A program made the position numbers and the translations under genes. Below, piece after piece: positions 1-44,840 of a DNA stretch of 64,000 nt (positions are counted from its first letter, which is position 1; every line of letters starts with the position of its first letter). The notes below the pieces were generated by a model, which was not told the origin of the DNA, ran no database searches, and saw nothing but the letters and a program-made list of their open reading frames with translations. Source of the DNA: Candidula unifasciata (taxonomy: Eukaryota > Mollusca > Gastropoda > Stylommatophora > Geomitridae); NCBI GenBank assembly GCA_905116865.2, contig CAJHNH020001136.1, positions 541,501-605,500 on the forward strand, written 5' to 3'.

Positions 1-560
1 CGCTCGAGTTTCACAAGCTGATTCTTTGAGGCAGTGAGTAACCCAAGTCCATGATAATCACTGAGATGATTAAGTGCTGGTAAAGTGTGAATAGCATTCT
101 CTACTCCATGTCCATTTCTGCCATAATCTTTAGTGCATTAGGACCTTTTTTACAGCCTTTGTCACAACCTTCTCTATGTGATCCTTGAAAGACAAGCTTC
201 TGTTCCTGCCATTCATTTTGAGGCTTGGAACATCTGCTCTAACAATCCTGTTCTCCAAAGAACACCACAGGACCATTGCCTTTCTAGTTTGATTACAACA
301 TTCATTTCTGTCTACCAGTCAATTACATTTTCTACTGTCGCCAGCAACTCTTCAGTTATTTTATTCCTATCACTCCCCTTCTTATGTACAAGAACATCAT
401 TTGCAAATGTAACTATTCTGTCAACTCCAGATATTTACAGGTTCGCAGTCTCACTCGTAAAAATATTGAACAGTAGAGGTGAATTTGCAGATCCCTGTGG
501 TAGTCCTGGGGCTATAATACGTGTTGCGCCCAAAGATGCAGATATAAAGTTAACTGTAAA
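1..560 (-). pseudogene. Degenerate LINE reverse transcriptase fragment (LINE-E type)
   Basis: The minus strand reads PGLPQGSANSPLLFNIFT, then TFANDVLVHKKGSDRNKITE. It corresponds to the GLPQGSPVSPVLFN...FADDILIYRRGRDRQ region of the better copy at 49.6-51.8 kb. Internal stops and a FADD-to-FAND change in the catalytic box show it is dead. The fragment continues off the left edge. Confidence 0.75.
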
Positions 561-660
561 CCACAACATAACATGGCAACCACATGTTCAGTTAAGGAAA
601 AATGCAGAAGAAAATAATCACACACAAAAACGGAAAGAATGAGCTATGTGTTAACTCTCA

Positions 661-1594
661 ATGGAAAGTATATCATCGTGTAGCACATCATCATGTAGCA
701 CATCATAATGTAGCACACCATCATGTAGCACATCATCATGTAGCATATCATATCATCATGTAGCAAATCATAATGTAGCACATCATCATGTAGCATATCA
801 TATCATCATGTAGCACATCATAATGTAGCACATCATCATGTAGCACATCATCATGTAGCATATCATATCATCATGTAGCACATCATAATGTAGCACATCA
901 TCATGTAGCACATCATAATGTAGCACACCAACATGTAGCACATCATAATGTAGCACACCATCATGTAGCACATCATAATGTAGCACATCATAATGTAGCA
1001 CACCATCATGTAGCACATCATAATGTAGCACACCATCATGTAGCACATCATAATGTAGCACACCATCATGTAGCACATCATCATGTAGCACATCATCATG
1101 TAGCATATCATATCATGTAGCATTTCATATCATCATGTAGCATTTCATATCATCATGTAGCACATCATCATGTAGCATTTCATATCATCATGTAGCACAT
1201 CATCATGTAGCATATCATATCATCATGTAGCACATCATCATGTAGCATATCATCATGTAGCATATCATCATGTAGGATATCATCATGTAGCATATCATCA
1301 TGTAGCACATCATCATGTAGCATATCATCATGTAGCACATCATATCATCATGTAGCATATCATATCATCATGTAGCATATCATCATGTAGCATATCATAT
1401 CATCATGTAGCATATCATCATGTAGCACATCATCATGTAGCATATCATCATGTAGCATATCATCATGTAGGATATCATCATGTAGCATTTCATATCATCA
1501 TGTAGCACATCACCATGTAGCATATCATAATGTAGCACATCATCATGTAGCATATCATCATGTAGCACATCATCATGTAGGATATCATCATGTA
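661..1594. repeat. Satellite of 15-bp-type units (TGTAGCACATCATCA)
   Basis: About 60 tandem units with variants: cacatcatcatgtag, cacatcataatgtag, catatcatatcatcatgtag and one-base changes. Blocks of one variant sit together (TAATGTAG near 890-1080, CATATCATCATG after 1240), which suggests local homogenisation. The right end runs directly into the 3' end of LINE-C. Frames through it are repeat artefacts. Confidence 0.95.
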
Positions 1595-1765
1595 GCAAGT
1601 CCTTTACACAATGTCGCTCTCATCACAGTCTGCCTGAAAGAAAAATCGGTCTCTTTCCGGCTCTCCTGCCTTGTGTACCTTCATATTCAAGGAGTCACTT
1701 ATATCATGTGCCCATCCTCATGTTGGTCAGCCCCTGCCCCTCTTTCCAGGTACCAAGTCTTCTGA
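1595..1765 (-). mobile_element. LINE-C 3' end fragment
   Basis: On the minus strand this is the terminal coding part and 3' end of a LINE shared with 19435-19905, 33762-34190, 53190-53500 and, on the plus strand, 58745-58995. The family ends GGACYTGCTACATGATG. The satellite at 661-1594 begins at that terminus. Confidence 0.8.
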
Positions 1766-2559
1766 TTCAATTGTTTACACGTTCAAACATAAACGATCAG
1801 CTGTTCCCAAACTTATGAAGCCTACGACCTCCTTTTGAGAAAAACTAAATATAGAGTACCCTTCTTGAGATACAGCTCTAAGTGAAGAAAAAGAAAAAAT
1901 ATAGCAACAAATTTACAATCTTTTATCCATCTATGCATTTTTATATATCTCACAACACATTAAAGACAGATGTTTCTGTAAATAAGACATCTTAAAATTT
2001 GAAATTGTAAAATCATGTTTTGAAAAAAAAAAAAATCAGCTATAGTAACATGTTCATTACCCACATGACATCATGATTATGAAGGTTAACATGAAATAAA
2101 TTCATTATACACAAATCTGCTTCACATTTTCATGACAGTAAAAACACAGAGGCCTTTTTTGCCTGTAAACAGATCAAGCAGTTTCAATAATTTTAAGAAG
2201 CCTGATTGTTTCTGGATGTTTTGTTTGTTGTTTGTCCATCAAAAACCAAGGAAGACCCCTCATGATCCAGTGAGATTCAATGTGAACACATTCAATGTTG
2301 TGAGTATAAATGTGTGTGTGATGAGGCTGGTGTGTGTGATGAGGCTGGTGTGTGTGATGAGGCTGGTGTGTGTGATGAGGCAGGTGTCTACTCAGAATGT
2401 ACTTGGGAAATAGTAGTAGCAATTCCCACAAAATATCCTGTTTAACCCAAAGGGTCATAATTAGGGTATCATTTTTTCTTGGAAAGTGTGGACTGTAGAT
2501 GGTAAACATATAAGAAAATGAGTTTGCCACACAGTTTTCTAGCTTGCCTACATTGCTGA
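1766..2559. other. AT-rich spacer with a small 18-bp tandem repeat
   Basis: I see no gene. At 2313-2384 four copies of an 18-bp unit (TGTGTGTGATGAGGCTGG) lie in tandem. The rest is unremarkable AT-rich DNA. Confidence 0.7.
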
Positions 2560-2955
2560 CTCCATTCTTCTTCTTCTTCCTGTTTACTGGCTGTAAACTC
2601 CAGAAGAAAGTTATGGTTGTTCATCCACTCTGGACTTCAGTCTTGTTCCAAAACCCCCAGACTGGCTGGCTCTGCACCACTTGGTGGTGAATTGATGTTA
2701 CATATTGTGAGGGCCCTTTGGGAACTGGTGAACAGTGCGGAGGCACAGATGGATCATAAAGGTTTATTAAGGAGAATGGCCCTGTGAGGAGTTTCCAGGG
2801 GATCTGCCCGACGCTCAACACTCAGGCGAAGGATGAGATGGATATACATTCAGACGCTTACTGGCACCATCGGAATTGGAACTCTTCTCTTGCTGCTGAA
2901 AATGGGGACTGAGCACTTTTGGGAGTGTCCCGAGTGCTGTAATGTCGATTCTTAA
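2560..2955. mobile_element. SINE-B fragment (-) followed by LINE-E RNase-H 3' fragment (+)
   Basis: 2560-2655 is the GAAGAAG end of SINE-B in reverse. 2665-2955 is the 3' part of LINE-E on the plus strand, ending at the conserved 'gctgtgatgtcgattcttaattcaaca'-type terminus. It is homologous to 42980-43420 (+), 28556-29010 (-) and 61365-61790 (-), and carries stops. Confidence 0.75.
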
Positions 2956-3179
2956 TTCAACATTTACGTTTATTCAGAATAATACAACAAACTAACAATA
3001 TAACTGGCAAAATGTAATATATTCATTATGAAAAACATGCAGTAATTTTGCAGAAATGTTAATATACTAATTGTGTTTGAACATACACATTTTCAATGAT
3101 TAGCTTAATCTGTATTAAAATGATCTGATATATGGACGCACCTTTTAAGACTTACATTTTTCAGTTGCATGCCTAAATG

Positions 3180-3825
3180 CCACCTCCAGTGAAGTATGCT
3201 ATACTTAAAGCTATGACTTTCTTTATATGACAAGAGCAGCAATTCTAGAGGTCACCCAGAAAGAATATGGATTGATGACATTACCACATCAAGCAAGCAT
3301 AAACTATGACTTTCTTTTTATTACTACAATATTAATTTTAGCAAGAGTTCACCCACGAAGAATATGGATTGACAACACTGCCATCTCAAGTATAATTAAA
3401 CTATGACTTTCTTCATCTTACATTAGTAATTTTAACAAGAGGTCACCCATGAAGAAGATGCATTCATGACAAGTGAAGCCCGCTATATTTAAAACTATGA
3501 CTTTCTTTATCTGACAAGAGTAGCAATTTTATCAAGAGGTCAGCCACAAAAAATATGGACTGACAACATTACCACCTCAAGTGAAGCCCGGTATACTTAA
3601 ACTATGAAGGACAATGAACAAAGAAGAGTTAAACTTTGACTTTTCTGATATTAAAACCAGTAATTTTAGCAAGAGGTCACCTAGGAGGATGACAGCCTGA
3701 AAAAATTACCACCTCAAGTGAAGCATGCTATACTCAAACTATGATTTTCCTCATTTTACAGCAGCAGTAATTTGTAGCAAGAGGTCAACCAGGAGGAAGA
3801 TGGACTGACGACATTTACTCTTTTA
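3180..3825 (+). repeat. Degenerate tandem array of ~110-bp units resembling a LINE tail
   Basis: About six diverged units. Each contains 'aagaggtcacccaggaagaa', then 'atatggattgacgacatta', 'cacctcaagtgaagc' and 'aaactatgactttct'. The first part reads like the R-S-P-R-x-x-x-I-D-D-I string common at LINE C-termini, so the unit may derive from a LINE 3' end. It lies 0.7 kb beyond the stop codon of the phospho-lyase gene. Confidence 0.65.
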
Positions 3826-4515
3826 GTACCAAACAATGGACCATACACATATTGTTATTTTAAACGTGGCATATATTCCTGACTTTCATGTGCTCTTTTC
3901 TTCTGTTAACAATAATCTATTCTATTAAAATAGGTTTTTTTTAAACCCCTTCTATGGAATTTTTTTCACCTGTCAGATACATAAGTACACATGTTCAACA
4001 CATAAAATATACAGGTAACAAGTGCCTGAGATTAGAAGAGTTAAAGATACTGTACTTTCACACAGACTAACAACAGCCAGTGCCACCCATTAAGCATTAG
4101 ACCAATTATTTCTTCCTACAATACTTGCATTTTCTGTCTGTTCTTTTGTTGGGGGGGGGGGGGGGGGGGGAGGGGGTTATGAGAAGGAATGGACTTCAGA
4201 ACTTAGTGATAAGTGGCAAGATGAATGGGGAAAGAAAAAATGAAAAAGCCAAAAAAAAAAAAAACCATCCAAAAAATGGGTGAAACAGGAGCAGTGACCT
4301 AATAAGTGAATCTGATGATAATGAGATGTCCTATACTTACTGGCTTGGCAAATGATGATCATGATGACAACGCTTGAAAATAAAACTGGAAGGGGATGCT
4401 ACTGATGAAGATGATGATGATGATGACAGTGCTTGAAAATAAAACTGGAAGGAGACGATGATGATGATGAGCATTTTAGCAACTCAAGGATACATGTGTA
4501 ATATGTATTTCTGTG
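3826..4515. other. Spacer / possible 3' UTR with G20 tract
   Basis: Contains a run of 20 G (4151-4170) and two near-identical ~65-bp units with GATGATGAT stretches at 4372-4468 ('gcttgaaaataaaactggaagg'). It lies directly downstream of the phospho-lyase stop. I did not find a convincing minus-strand poly(A) signal. Confidence 0.6.
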
Positions 4516-37921
<33,406 letters not shown>

Positions 37922-37950
37922 ACTAGCTCTCTGATTCAAGTCTTCTCTAT

Positions 37951-38160
37951 CTGCACAGAAAAAAACGTAACTATCAGGATTTATTTGAACTGTTTATGTA
38001 TTCAGTCAGAGCATTCGGTTATCTGCATTATCATTATGTAATACCTCCTAGATAATGATTAAAATGGACTATATATATATATATATATATATGTGTTCTT
38101 CAGAAAATGCTGAAACTTGTAGCGGATGACACCAGTCCTGTGTTGGTTTTTTACACATGT
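37951..38160 (-). promoter_or_regulatory. Probable 3' splice site before the start-codon exon, then spacer with (TA)n
   Basis: TTTTTTTCTGTGCAG on the minus strand (ending at 37951) is a good acceptor, so the start exon probably follows a 5' UTR intron. (TA)n occurs at 38071-38091. No promoter could be placed. Confidence 0.45.
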
Positions 38161-38395
38161 AAGTAAATGCCCATTTTCAGGTCATTAGCACACTAGGCAT
38201 ACGTACGGTGTTACTCATATTTTATAGGCTCACACTAACAGTCATTGAACAACCGGTGCGGTTAACATCATAACAGCCGCCTTTATTTCTGCTGACATGT
38301 TCTAGTACCCATTTTATGCTGGTCTGACATAATAACTTAGGTCAATTATAAAAATGTGCACCCTTGAGGATAAGAACCTTAACTCTCCCAGTCCC
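38160..38395 (-). mobile_element. SINE-A copy
   Basis: Diverged reverse copy: 'atattttataggctcacact', 'gccgcctttatttctgctga', 'acccattttatgctggtctg'. Confidence 0.6.
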
Positions 38396-39339
38396 ATAGG
38401 ATGCATCACCCGCTAATCGGTTACTACCAAGCAACTCAATCAGCGAATGGCAAATACTGGTTTTTAATTTACCACTGGCCAGTACACCAACACAAACCGG
38501 CAGTTTTGAATGGTATTTTCAGCTCTTTGTGTTCAATAACACCCGGGCTGACCATTAGGTTTCATCGGAAATGTTATTTAAAAGCATAAAATATAGCATA
38601 TTTGTGAGCTTTACCAAGTTACTAAGTGTATTGTGCAAAAACTATATGGCCTACGAGCAGACTTTTTTATGAATGCCAACAAGATTTATTACTTTAGAAG
38701 CCTCATATTTAAATAAAACAAGCATTCATCAAATTTATCCGAAGCTAGACAAAAAAAGTTAGAAGCAGACTTGTTTCAGTCATTAACAGAGACAAATTTT
38801 GTTTAGGTATAGCTCTATTATATACCTAATGGAAATCGTACAACAGTAACAAAGTCAGCTGGTCTAAAGAGAATAAATATTAGTGAGAAAGGCATAATTC
38901 TTTAGTGTCAGTCAGGTCTAGTGCGATTTCCTTATTATTTGGGAAAATAGCCTATAAAATTATGGGCAAACTGTGGCGCGGTGATTTATGTCACAGGCGT
39001 GAGGGGAAGTTAAGTCCTACATGATGTGTATAAGGAGATACTCCGTACGTCACTCGGGCGCCAGTCCTTTAATATCCTGGTTGTACGGAACCTCACGCAA
39101 GACCCCGGCAGCACGTCCTCGTCGTGCGCCACGGATAATGTCTCAAATGAGCATTAACAGAGCTGCCAGGGGATCTTGGAGTTTGGCGGCCCCCAGAGGT
39201 GATGTGTCCTTGTGGCTCTCATCAGCCCGCCCCCAAACGCTTGGGTGAAAAAATTGTTATCAAAACTCATTAGGAACATGAGCAGGTCTGCCAAACGTAC
39301 AGCCAAAATTACAACCCTTGGTTAAAAGACAGCGGAATA
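38396..39339. other. Spacer, no gene recognised
   Basis: Begins with a MITE-like terminus ('aactctcccagtcccatagg...gcatcacccg') related to 26929-27063. Higher GC after 39000. No conserved ORF. Confidence 0.5.
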
Positions 39340-39348
39340 AAGAGAACA

Positions 39349-39690
39349 TTGTTTACTGCACATCCTCTGTTAACCCTCAGTGTCGTCGCCACCGCACTGG
39401 GGTACACCACAACAGCAACCATCCATAGGCTGGCCATTCATGTACATCCTTGGTTAACCCTCAGTGTCGTCGTCACCGCGCTGGGGTACACCACAACAGC
39501 AACCATCCATAGGCTGGCCATTCATGTACATCCTTGGTTAACCCTCAGTGTCGTCGTCACCGCGCTGGGGTACACCACAACAGCAACCATCCATAGGCTG
39601 GCCATTCATGTCCTTGGTAAACCCTCAGTGTCGTCGTCACCGCGCTGTGGTACACCACAACAGCAACCATCCATCGATCGGATGGCTAAG
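39349..39690. repeat. 84-bp tandem array (4 units)
   Basis: 'taaccctcagtgtcgtcgtc', 'accgcgctggggtacaccac', 'aacagcaaccatccataggc', 'tggccattcatgtacatcct' repeats at 39371, 39455 and 39539, with a shorter last unit. 84 is a multiple of three, so a frame with 28-residue repeats stays open. I see no other evidence of coding. Confidence 0.9.
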
Positions 39691-40460
39691 CCTAAATTTC
39701 CGACAAAACTAGATCATACTGATCAAAATCTGACCTCAAAATTAGAATTGAACTGAAAAAGACCGAATGTCCACACCCAAGGACACCACTCGCCCGAGTG
39801 TTGGGACAAAACTGATAACGATATGCCTGATGCAGGATATAAAATCTGTCGGGCTAACGGCTCGTCAAAGAAATCTAACGTGCGAAGAAAAAAGAATGTA
39901 CCTATCTGTGTGGTTACAAAAGTCCAAAACCCGCGGGCTGCTCCCCGCTGACCCCCAGAGGGCGCAGCCCCTGTCGAGCGGGAAGCCTGATACGGTTGTG
40001 AGGTTAAGCAGGCTTGTGCAGGACGTGACGATTCCTTGGGTGAGCCCAGAACCAGAGCGCCATGTGTCGGCTCTGCATACATGGATGCCTCCTTGGATGG
40101 CGGGGAATGCCCAAGATCTGCCCCTGCCTTCCCTTGAGGGCTAACTGTTCCACAGGGGGCCGACCCAAAGGGGTATTCCGGGGGCAATACCTGCGGCAAA
40201 GGAGACGAAGTGGACACCACACAAATCAGGCAACGTCTCGACCCACACAAAACAATGGCCACAGTCACCCTAGAAATAGGCCTGACGTCTTCCTTCGAAG
40301 TCGGCGTACAGCTGCCCATGAGGCAGGGAAATAAAAAACGGTTGTACACGCAAAAATCAGGCCCAGGTGAAAGCCAAAAGTCCAAGCGGACGATTACCTG
40401 ACCTTCCACTGGAATTCACAGCCGGTGTTCGATGAAAAAAAAAAAAAAAAAAAAAGGGCA
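39691..40460. mobile_element. GC-richer repeat with a diverged SINE-B end and poly(A)
   Basis: 40250-40460 shows SINE-B blocks ('cttccttcgaagtcggcgta', 'ccatgaggcagggaa', 'cactggaattcacagccggt') ending in an A18 run. 39691-40250 is unclassified. It has ORFs on both strands that overlap each other, typical of GC-rich non-coding DNA. Confidence 0.5.
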
Positions 40461-42979
40461 AACTTAGTGTTATATAAAGTTAGTTTTTGTGTGAAAATAC
40501 TAATTGTGTTCAGAAGTCATTTTTCTTTACCCAAAAAAAATAAAAAAAATAATGGTGCTCTGTTATAACCTGAAAGTTTCTTTGGAACGAGATCTAGATC
40601 TAACGGACAATCTGTATTTATATTTAATTTCTACATTAGTAAGTGGTTTATGTTCATTTATTATTCATTTTAGATATATTTTACTGAGTTTTTCGTGAGT
40701 GCTATGGTGATAAGCGGAAACATTATTATTTCATTGTACTAATTACTAATTAAATTAGTAATTAAACTAATTTCTCGGCTCTCCTGTAAACTACGGCCGC
40801 ATTTTTTACGCAGCTTTTCTAATATTATTCCTTAACAATCTCTGGCCACATTGATGTATAATAATATGTGTACGCTGCGAGGCAGTTTAAATAGTATGGT
40901 CTGTTTTAACGTGTTATACTCGTGACGTTCCAAAATTGCATTACCACCCACACTGGTGCTAAACCCCCTGGGACTCGAAGAGTAAAGTTCCCGTAAAGTA
41001 CGGTAAAGTTCGTCTTATGATTTAAGTTGAGTGTGTTATAGCTTTCTTTATACCGATTTTACAGCACAACAGTAGGTAAACAGCCGTCCGGAGTGCACTA
41101 AGTAAACAAGTGTTAGTTTCTACCTTAAATAAGTAGTTTCTTCGAATTGGTTAACTTTTGCGCATGTTTACAACCAAGGTTGAATGAAGTTATTTAACTG
41201 ACCAAATCGATAGCAGACGCCAGATTCTCAGAGATCGCTGGGTTTATTTCCGTCCAGAGGAAGTACGTCACACGGCCTTCTTCTCTATTAGAAATTAGAG
41301 AACGTATCACTACTTCTCCTCTTCTTTTTCAATTTGTTAAATGAAGAATAAGAGGGGCGGGGGTGGGATTTACTGAGAAGCACTCCAAAGGACATGACAC
41401 CGTATCCCTGTCTAGACTGATGGACACAGATAGGGGTGAAGCCTAGAGCTGCAAGAAATGAACATTTCACTAAGGCGACAAAACGTCTAAAAGCGTTGCA
41501 ACTATATTCTTCTTGAATACACTGAACTTGTTCAACTCAGAAGAATTTATATTTATTGATAGATCGAATGATCGCCCACGCAAGTCGGCAAGGCACCTGA
41601 TGATGATGATGATATTTAAATATATCTAAAATGATCAAGGTAACCATTATTCTGTCTTTATATATATTAACACTTCATATGCTAACCGCTGTTCTTATTT
41701 TATCCGTCACTGTAGTTCTCTAAATCCACTTACTCCCAGCATGTATTCTATAGTCATATAGGCGCTTTCTTAATATCCTACCCCTAACAGGGGAAATCCA
41801 CAGATCACGGGACAGTCAAATATTTCAGGAGGTGGTAGATAGGCTACATGCAGTCATGAGACCTAGGCTGCATGTACTCGTGGAACCTAGGCTGCACTCT
41901 CTTGTGGGACGTAGATGGGTTGGGGTTAGGGCCAGTTCTAGATGTTTTAGGGTTGTTAACAGCATTTTTTAAAAACCCGGGAAACCCAGTCTTACCACCC
42001 TCTATAATGTTGGACTTTTATGAGACGTCATCTGGAGTAGGGTATAATAAAAGAACCGCCAGAGGCTTTTTGCCCATGCTCCTGTATCCTCTAAGTGTAG
42101 ACTGTAACCTCCCAAGCTGTTCAAAGTCACCAGTGAGTCAGTGCGCTCCAATTTTAGCAAGAACCTTGCCCGTCGGCAGATAATCTTAAGCATTTTAATA
42201 ATTTTACAGGCAGTGATCTTAGAATAGTCTTTGGCTTCGGCAGCAGCAGTAGGCTGCTGTTGTAGCCAGTCAGTATTTGATCTGACCACCTTGAATGATG
42301 TCCTTGTATTACAGCTACTAGGACAAGAAAGCGCTGTAAATTATGAATGCAGACTGAAGATGATGAGAGGAGTGTACGACAAGCCCCGTAGAAACAACAA
42401 TCCGTGAGGGCAGATGATCAGTAAGCTGCTGCTGCCCAGCTAGAACCAGTTCTAGCCGATGCTGAACCAATTGACGAGTCAGTGAACTTGTAATTGTCCA
42501 TTGTCAGAGGTCATCTCGCATTGACCAGCAGCAGGGTTGAGAAGGCAGAAGATGGAAATCAGTGACAGACAGTTGTTTCTTTGATGCCCGCCACACACAC
42601 ACACCCATTGTTACATGACAAATGTTCGAAACAAAAATATAGCCATACATCTATAGTTCATATGTTCAGTTCCAGTTGTTAGTACTTTGCTATTTTGTTT
42701 CGTTTATTATCACTATGTTTCTTTTATAACAGTTACTGAATGCTGTCACAATCATGCCTCATCTAAAAGTGTTCCAACTATATTCTTCTTGAATACACTG
42801 AACTTGTTCAACTCAGAAGAATTTATATTTAGTGTTAAATGAGAAACATAGCGAGCTTCATTTGTGAAAGACCATTAAATATTACCCCCCCCCCCCCCCC
42901 CCCCCACAAAAAAAGTTAATAATGCAACAATGAAAAAACATGCAAGTTTAAAATAAAAACTTGGATTATAACTTACTCA
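40461..42979. other. Spacer with a 57-bp direct repeat pair
   Basis: 'caactatattcttcttgaat...tcagaagaatttatattta' occurs at 41496-41553 and again at 42776-42833. A stub of LINE-D 3' end (41571-41614) follows the first copy. C21 at 42885-42905. A promoter or 5' exon of the phospho-lyase could lie here but I could not identify one. Confidence 0.5.
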
Positions 42980-43425
42980 CAGAGCATGTTGAGAAAAGTG
43001 AAAACAGGCATACTTCGTGCAAAGTGGCAAGCATCACCCCAGAAGTCCTGGGTAGTTAGCATCCTTTGGATATTTTCTCTAGGTCATGGCGGCGTGATAG
43101 GAAATGAGCAGGCAGATATACTGGCTGGCTCTGTACCACTTGGTGGTGAATTAATGTATGACAAGTTAGATATTGTGAGGGCCCTTTGGGAGCGAGTGAA
43201 CAGTGCGGAGGCGCAGATAGATCATTATGGTCTAAGGAGAATGGCACTGCAAGGAGTTACCAGGGGATCTGGCCGACGCTCAACATTCAGGAGAAGGATG
43301 AGACGGATATACAATCAGACAGTTACTGGTACTATCAGAATTGGAACTATTCGCTTGCTGCTGAAGATGAGAACTGAGCACTTATGGGAGTTCCCGTGTG
43401 CTGTGATATTGATTCTTAATTCAAC
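42980..43425 (+). pseudogene. LINE-E RNase-H 3' end
   Basis: An open stretch with MLRKVKTGILRAKWQASPQK, ILWIFSLGHGGVIGNEQADI, LAGSVPLGGELMYDKLDIVR and TEHLWEF, i.e. the C-terminal half of an RNase H domain and tail. It ends at 'ctgtgatattgattcttaattcaaca'. PGHAG is altered to LGHGG and no catalytic N-half is present. Confidence 0.8.
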
Positions 43426-43659
43426 ATTGATTTCAATAAAACGGTTATTTATTATCTTTGAAATACTGCAGCCATTAACATTTTCACATCTCTGATGTAT
43501 CTCAGTTTTAACCTGGATGGTTGAAAATAAAATTATAAAGATAATAATGAATATTGTCGGCGACAACCACCAATGCTAACAACAATCGCTTCTGTTATTA
43601 CTTTATAAGTACTGTAGCATTATTTGCTTCGACTACTACCACCACCAACACCACTAATT

Positions 43660-44840
43660 TTCTTATTAATGGGACATAGTAATATAATTAACAGATGGAC
43701 AGAGTATATAGGGGAATTGTATGATGATAATAGTCCAGATGTAGAACTGCAGACCAACAATGATGGTCCACCAATAATGACTGCAGAAGTTGAGGGTGCA
43801 ATACATCATAAGAAGAAAGGAAAAGCACCCGGGCCAGACAACATCTCACTGGAAGAAATCGAAGCACTGGGAGATTTTGGAATTGAAATAATAACTAAAC
43901 TTTTTAATGATATTTATAATAGTGGGTATATTCCAAATGGCCTTTTAAAAATCCATATTTATAGCCCTGCCAAAGAAACCAGGCTCTTTAAAATGTGAAG
44001 ACCATAGCACAATAAGTCACATGACTAAGATTTTACTGAGAATAATTAGGAGAAGAATAAGAATCAAAATTAAACCAGAAATCAGCGATGAACAATGTGG
44101 ATTTGTAGAAGGAATAGGTACAAACACTGCCATGAACATCCTAAGGACATTGTCAGAAAGAGCTATAGAAGTAACGACTGATTTGTACTTATGCTTCATA
44201 GACTATACAAAAGCATTTGACTGTGTGAAGCATGAAGAAGTAATCAAACTGTTAGAAAAATTAAACATTGATGGGAAAAATCTACGAATAATAAAGAATA
44301 TGTATTGGCAGCAAACAGCAGCTATAAAAATTAACAACTGTTTAGGTACATTTCAAAGCATAAAGAGGGGCGTACGACAAGGATGTGTACTGTCACCTGA
44401 TTTGTTTTCAATATACAGTGAATATATAATTGATATGCCCGGAATTGTGGTTGGTGGGCACAATATAAACAATTTACGTTATGCTGATGACACAGTCTTG
44501 ATAGCAACAAGTAGGAAAGAACTACAGGAATTTATAGATATTGTGGTGTTAGAAAAAAGAAGAATGGGCCTCAGTTTTAATAACGTGGAGACAGAAATAA
44601 TGGTGGTATCAAAGAAACGAATTATTCCTAAATGTGTAATAAAAGTCGATGGTGTTATTTTAGGACAAGTACAGAAATTTAAGTATCTGGGCACATGGAT
44701 AACATCAGATGGAAGATGCATAACTGAGATAAGAAACAGAACAGGACAGACAAAAACTGCATTTTATAAAATGAAAAACATCTTGTGCAATATATCCTTG
44801 TCATTGAGAGATAGAAAAATAATTCTTGCTTGCTATATAC
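43660..44840 (+). pseudogene. Non-LTR retrotransposon reverse transcriptase (element 1 of a chimera)
   Basis: An N-terminal RT region (NRWTEYIGELYDDNSPDVEL, KGKAPGPDNI) in one frame continues after a frameshift near 43950-44020 into FIDYTKAFDCVKHEEVIKLL, GVRQGCVLSPDLFS and NNLRYADDTVLIA. All core RT boxes (palm D, SP motif, YADD) are present. The element stops at about 44840, just before where the YGCExW C-terminal domain should begin. Another RT follows in the same frame. Confidence 0.88.

Noticed and set aside
178..642. 154-codon plus-strand ORF
   Set aside because: It is antisense to a decayed LINE RT whose motifs (GLPQGS, FAND) read on the minus strand.
661..1594. CRISPR-like regular array
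   Set aside because: Units are contiguous 15-bp satellites without unique spacers, in animal DNA, and derive from a LINE end.
40010..40060. 5S-rRNA-like string 'gaggttaagcagg'
   Set aside because: Too short and without the surrounding 5S sequence.
39723..40409. 228-codon minus-strand ORF overlapped by plus-strand ORFs
   Set aside because: GC-rich repeat DNA open in several frames at once; ends in a SINE-B-like poly(A) unit; no recognised motif.
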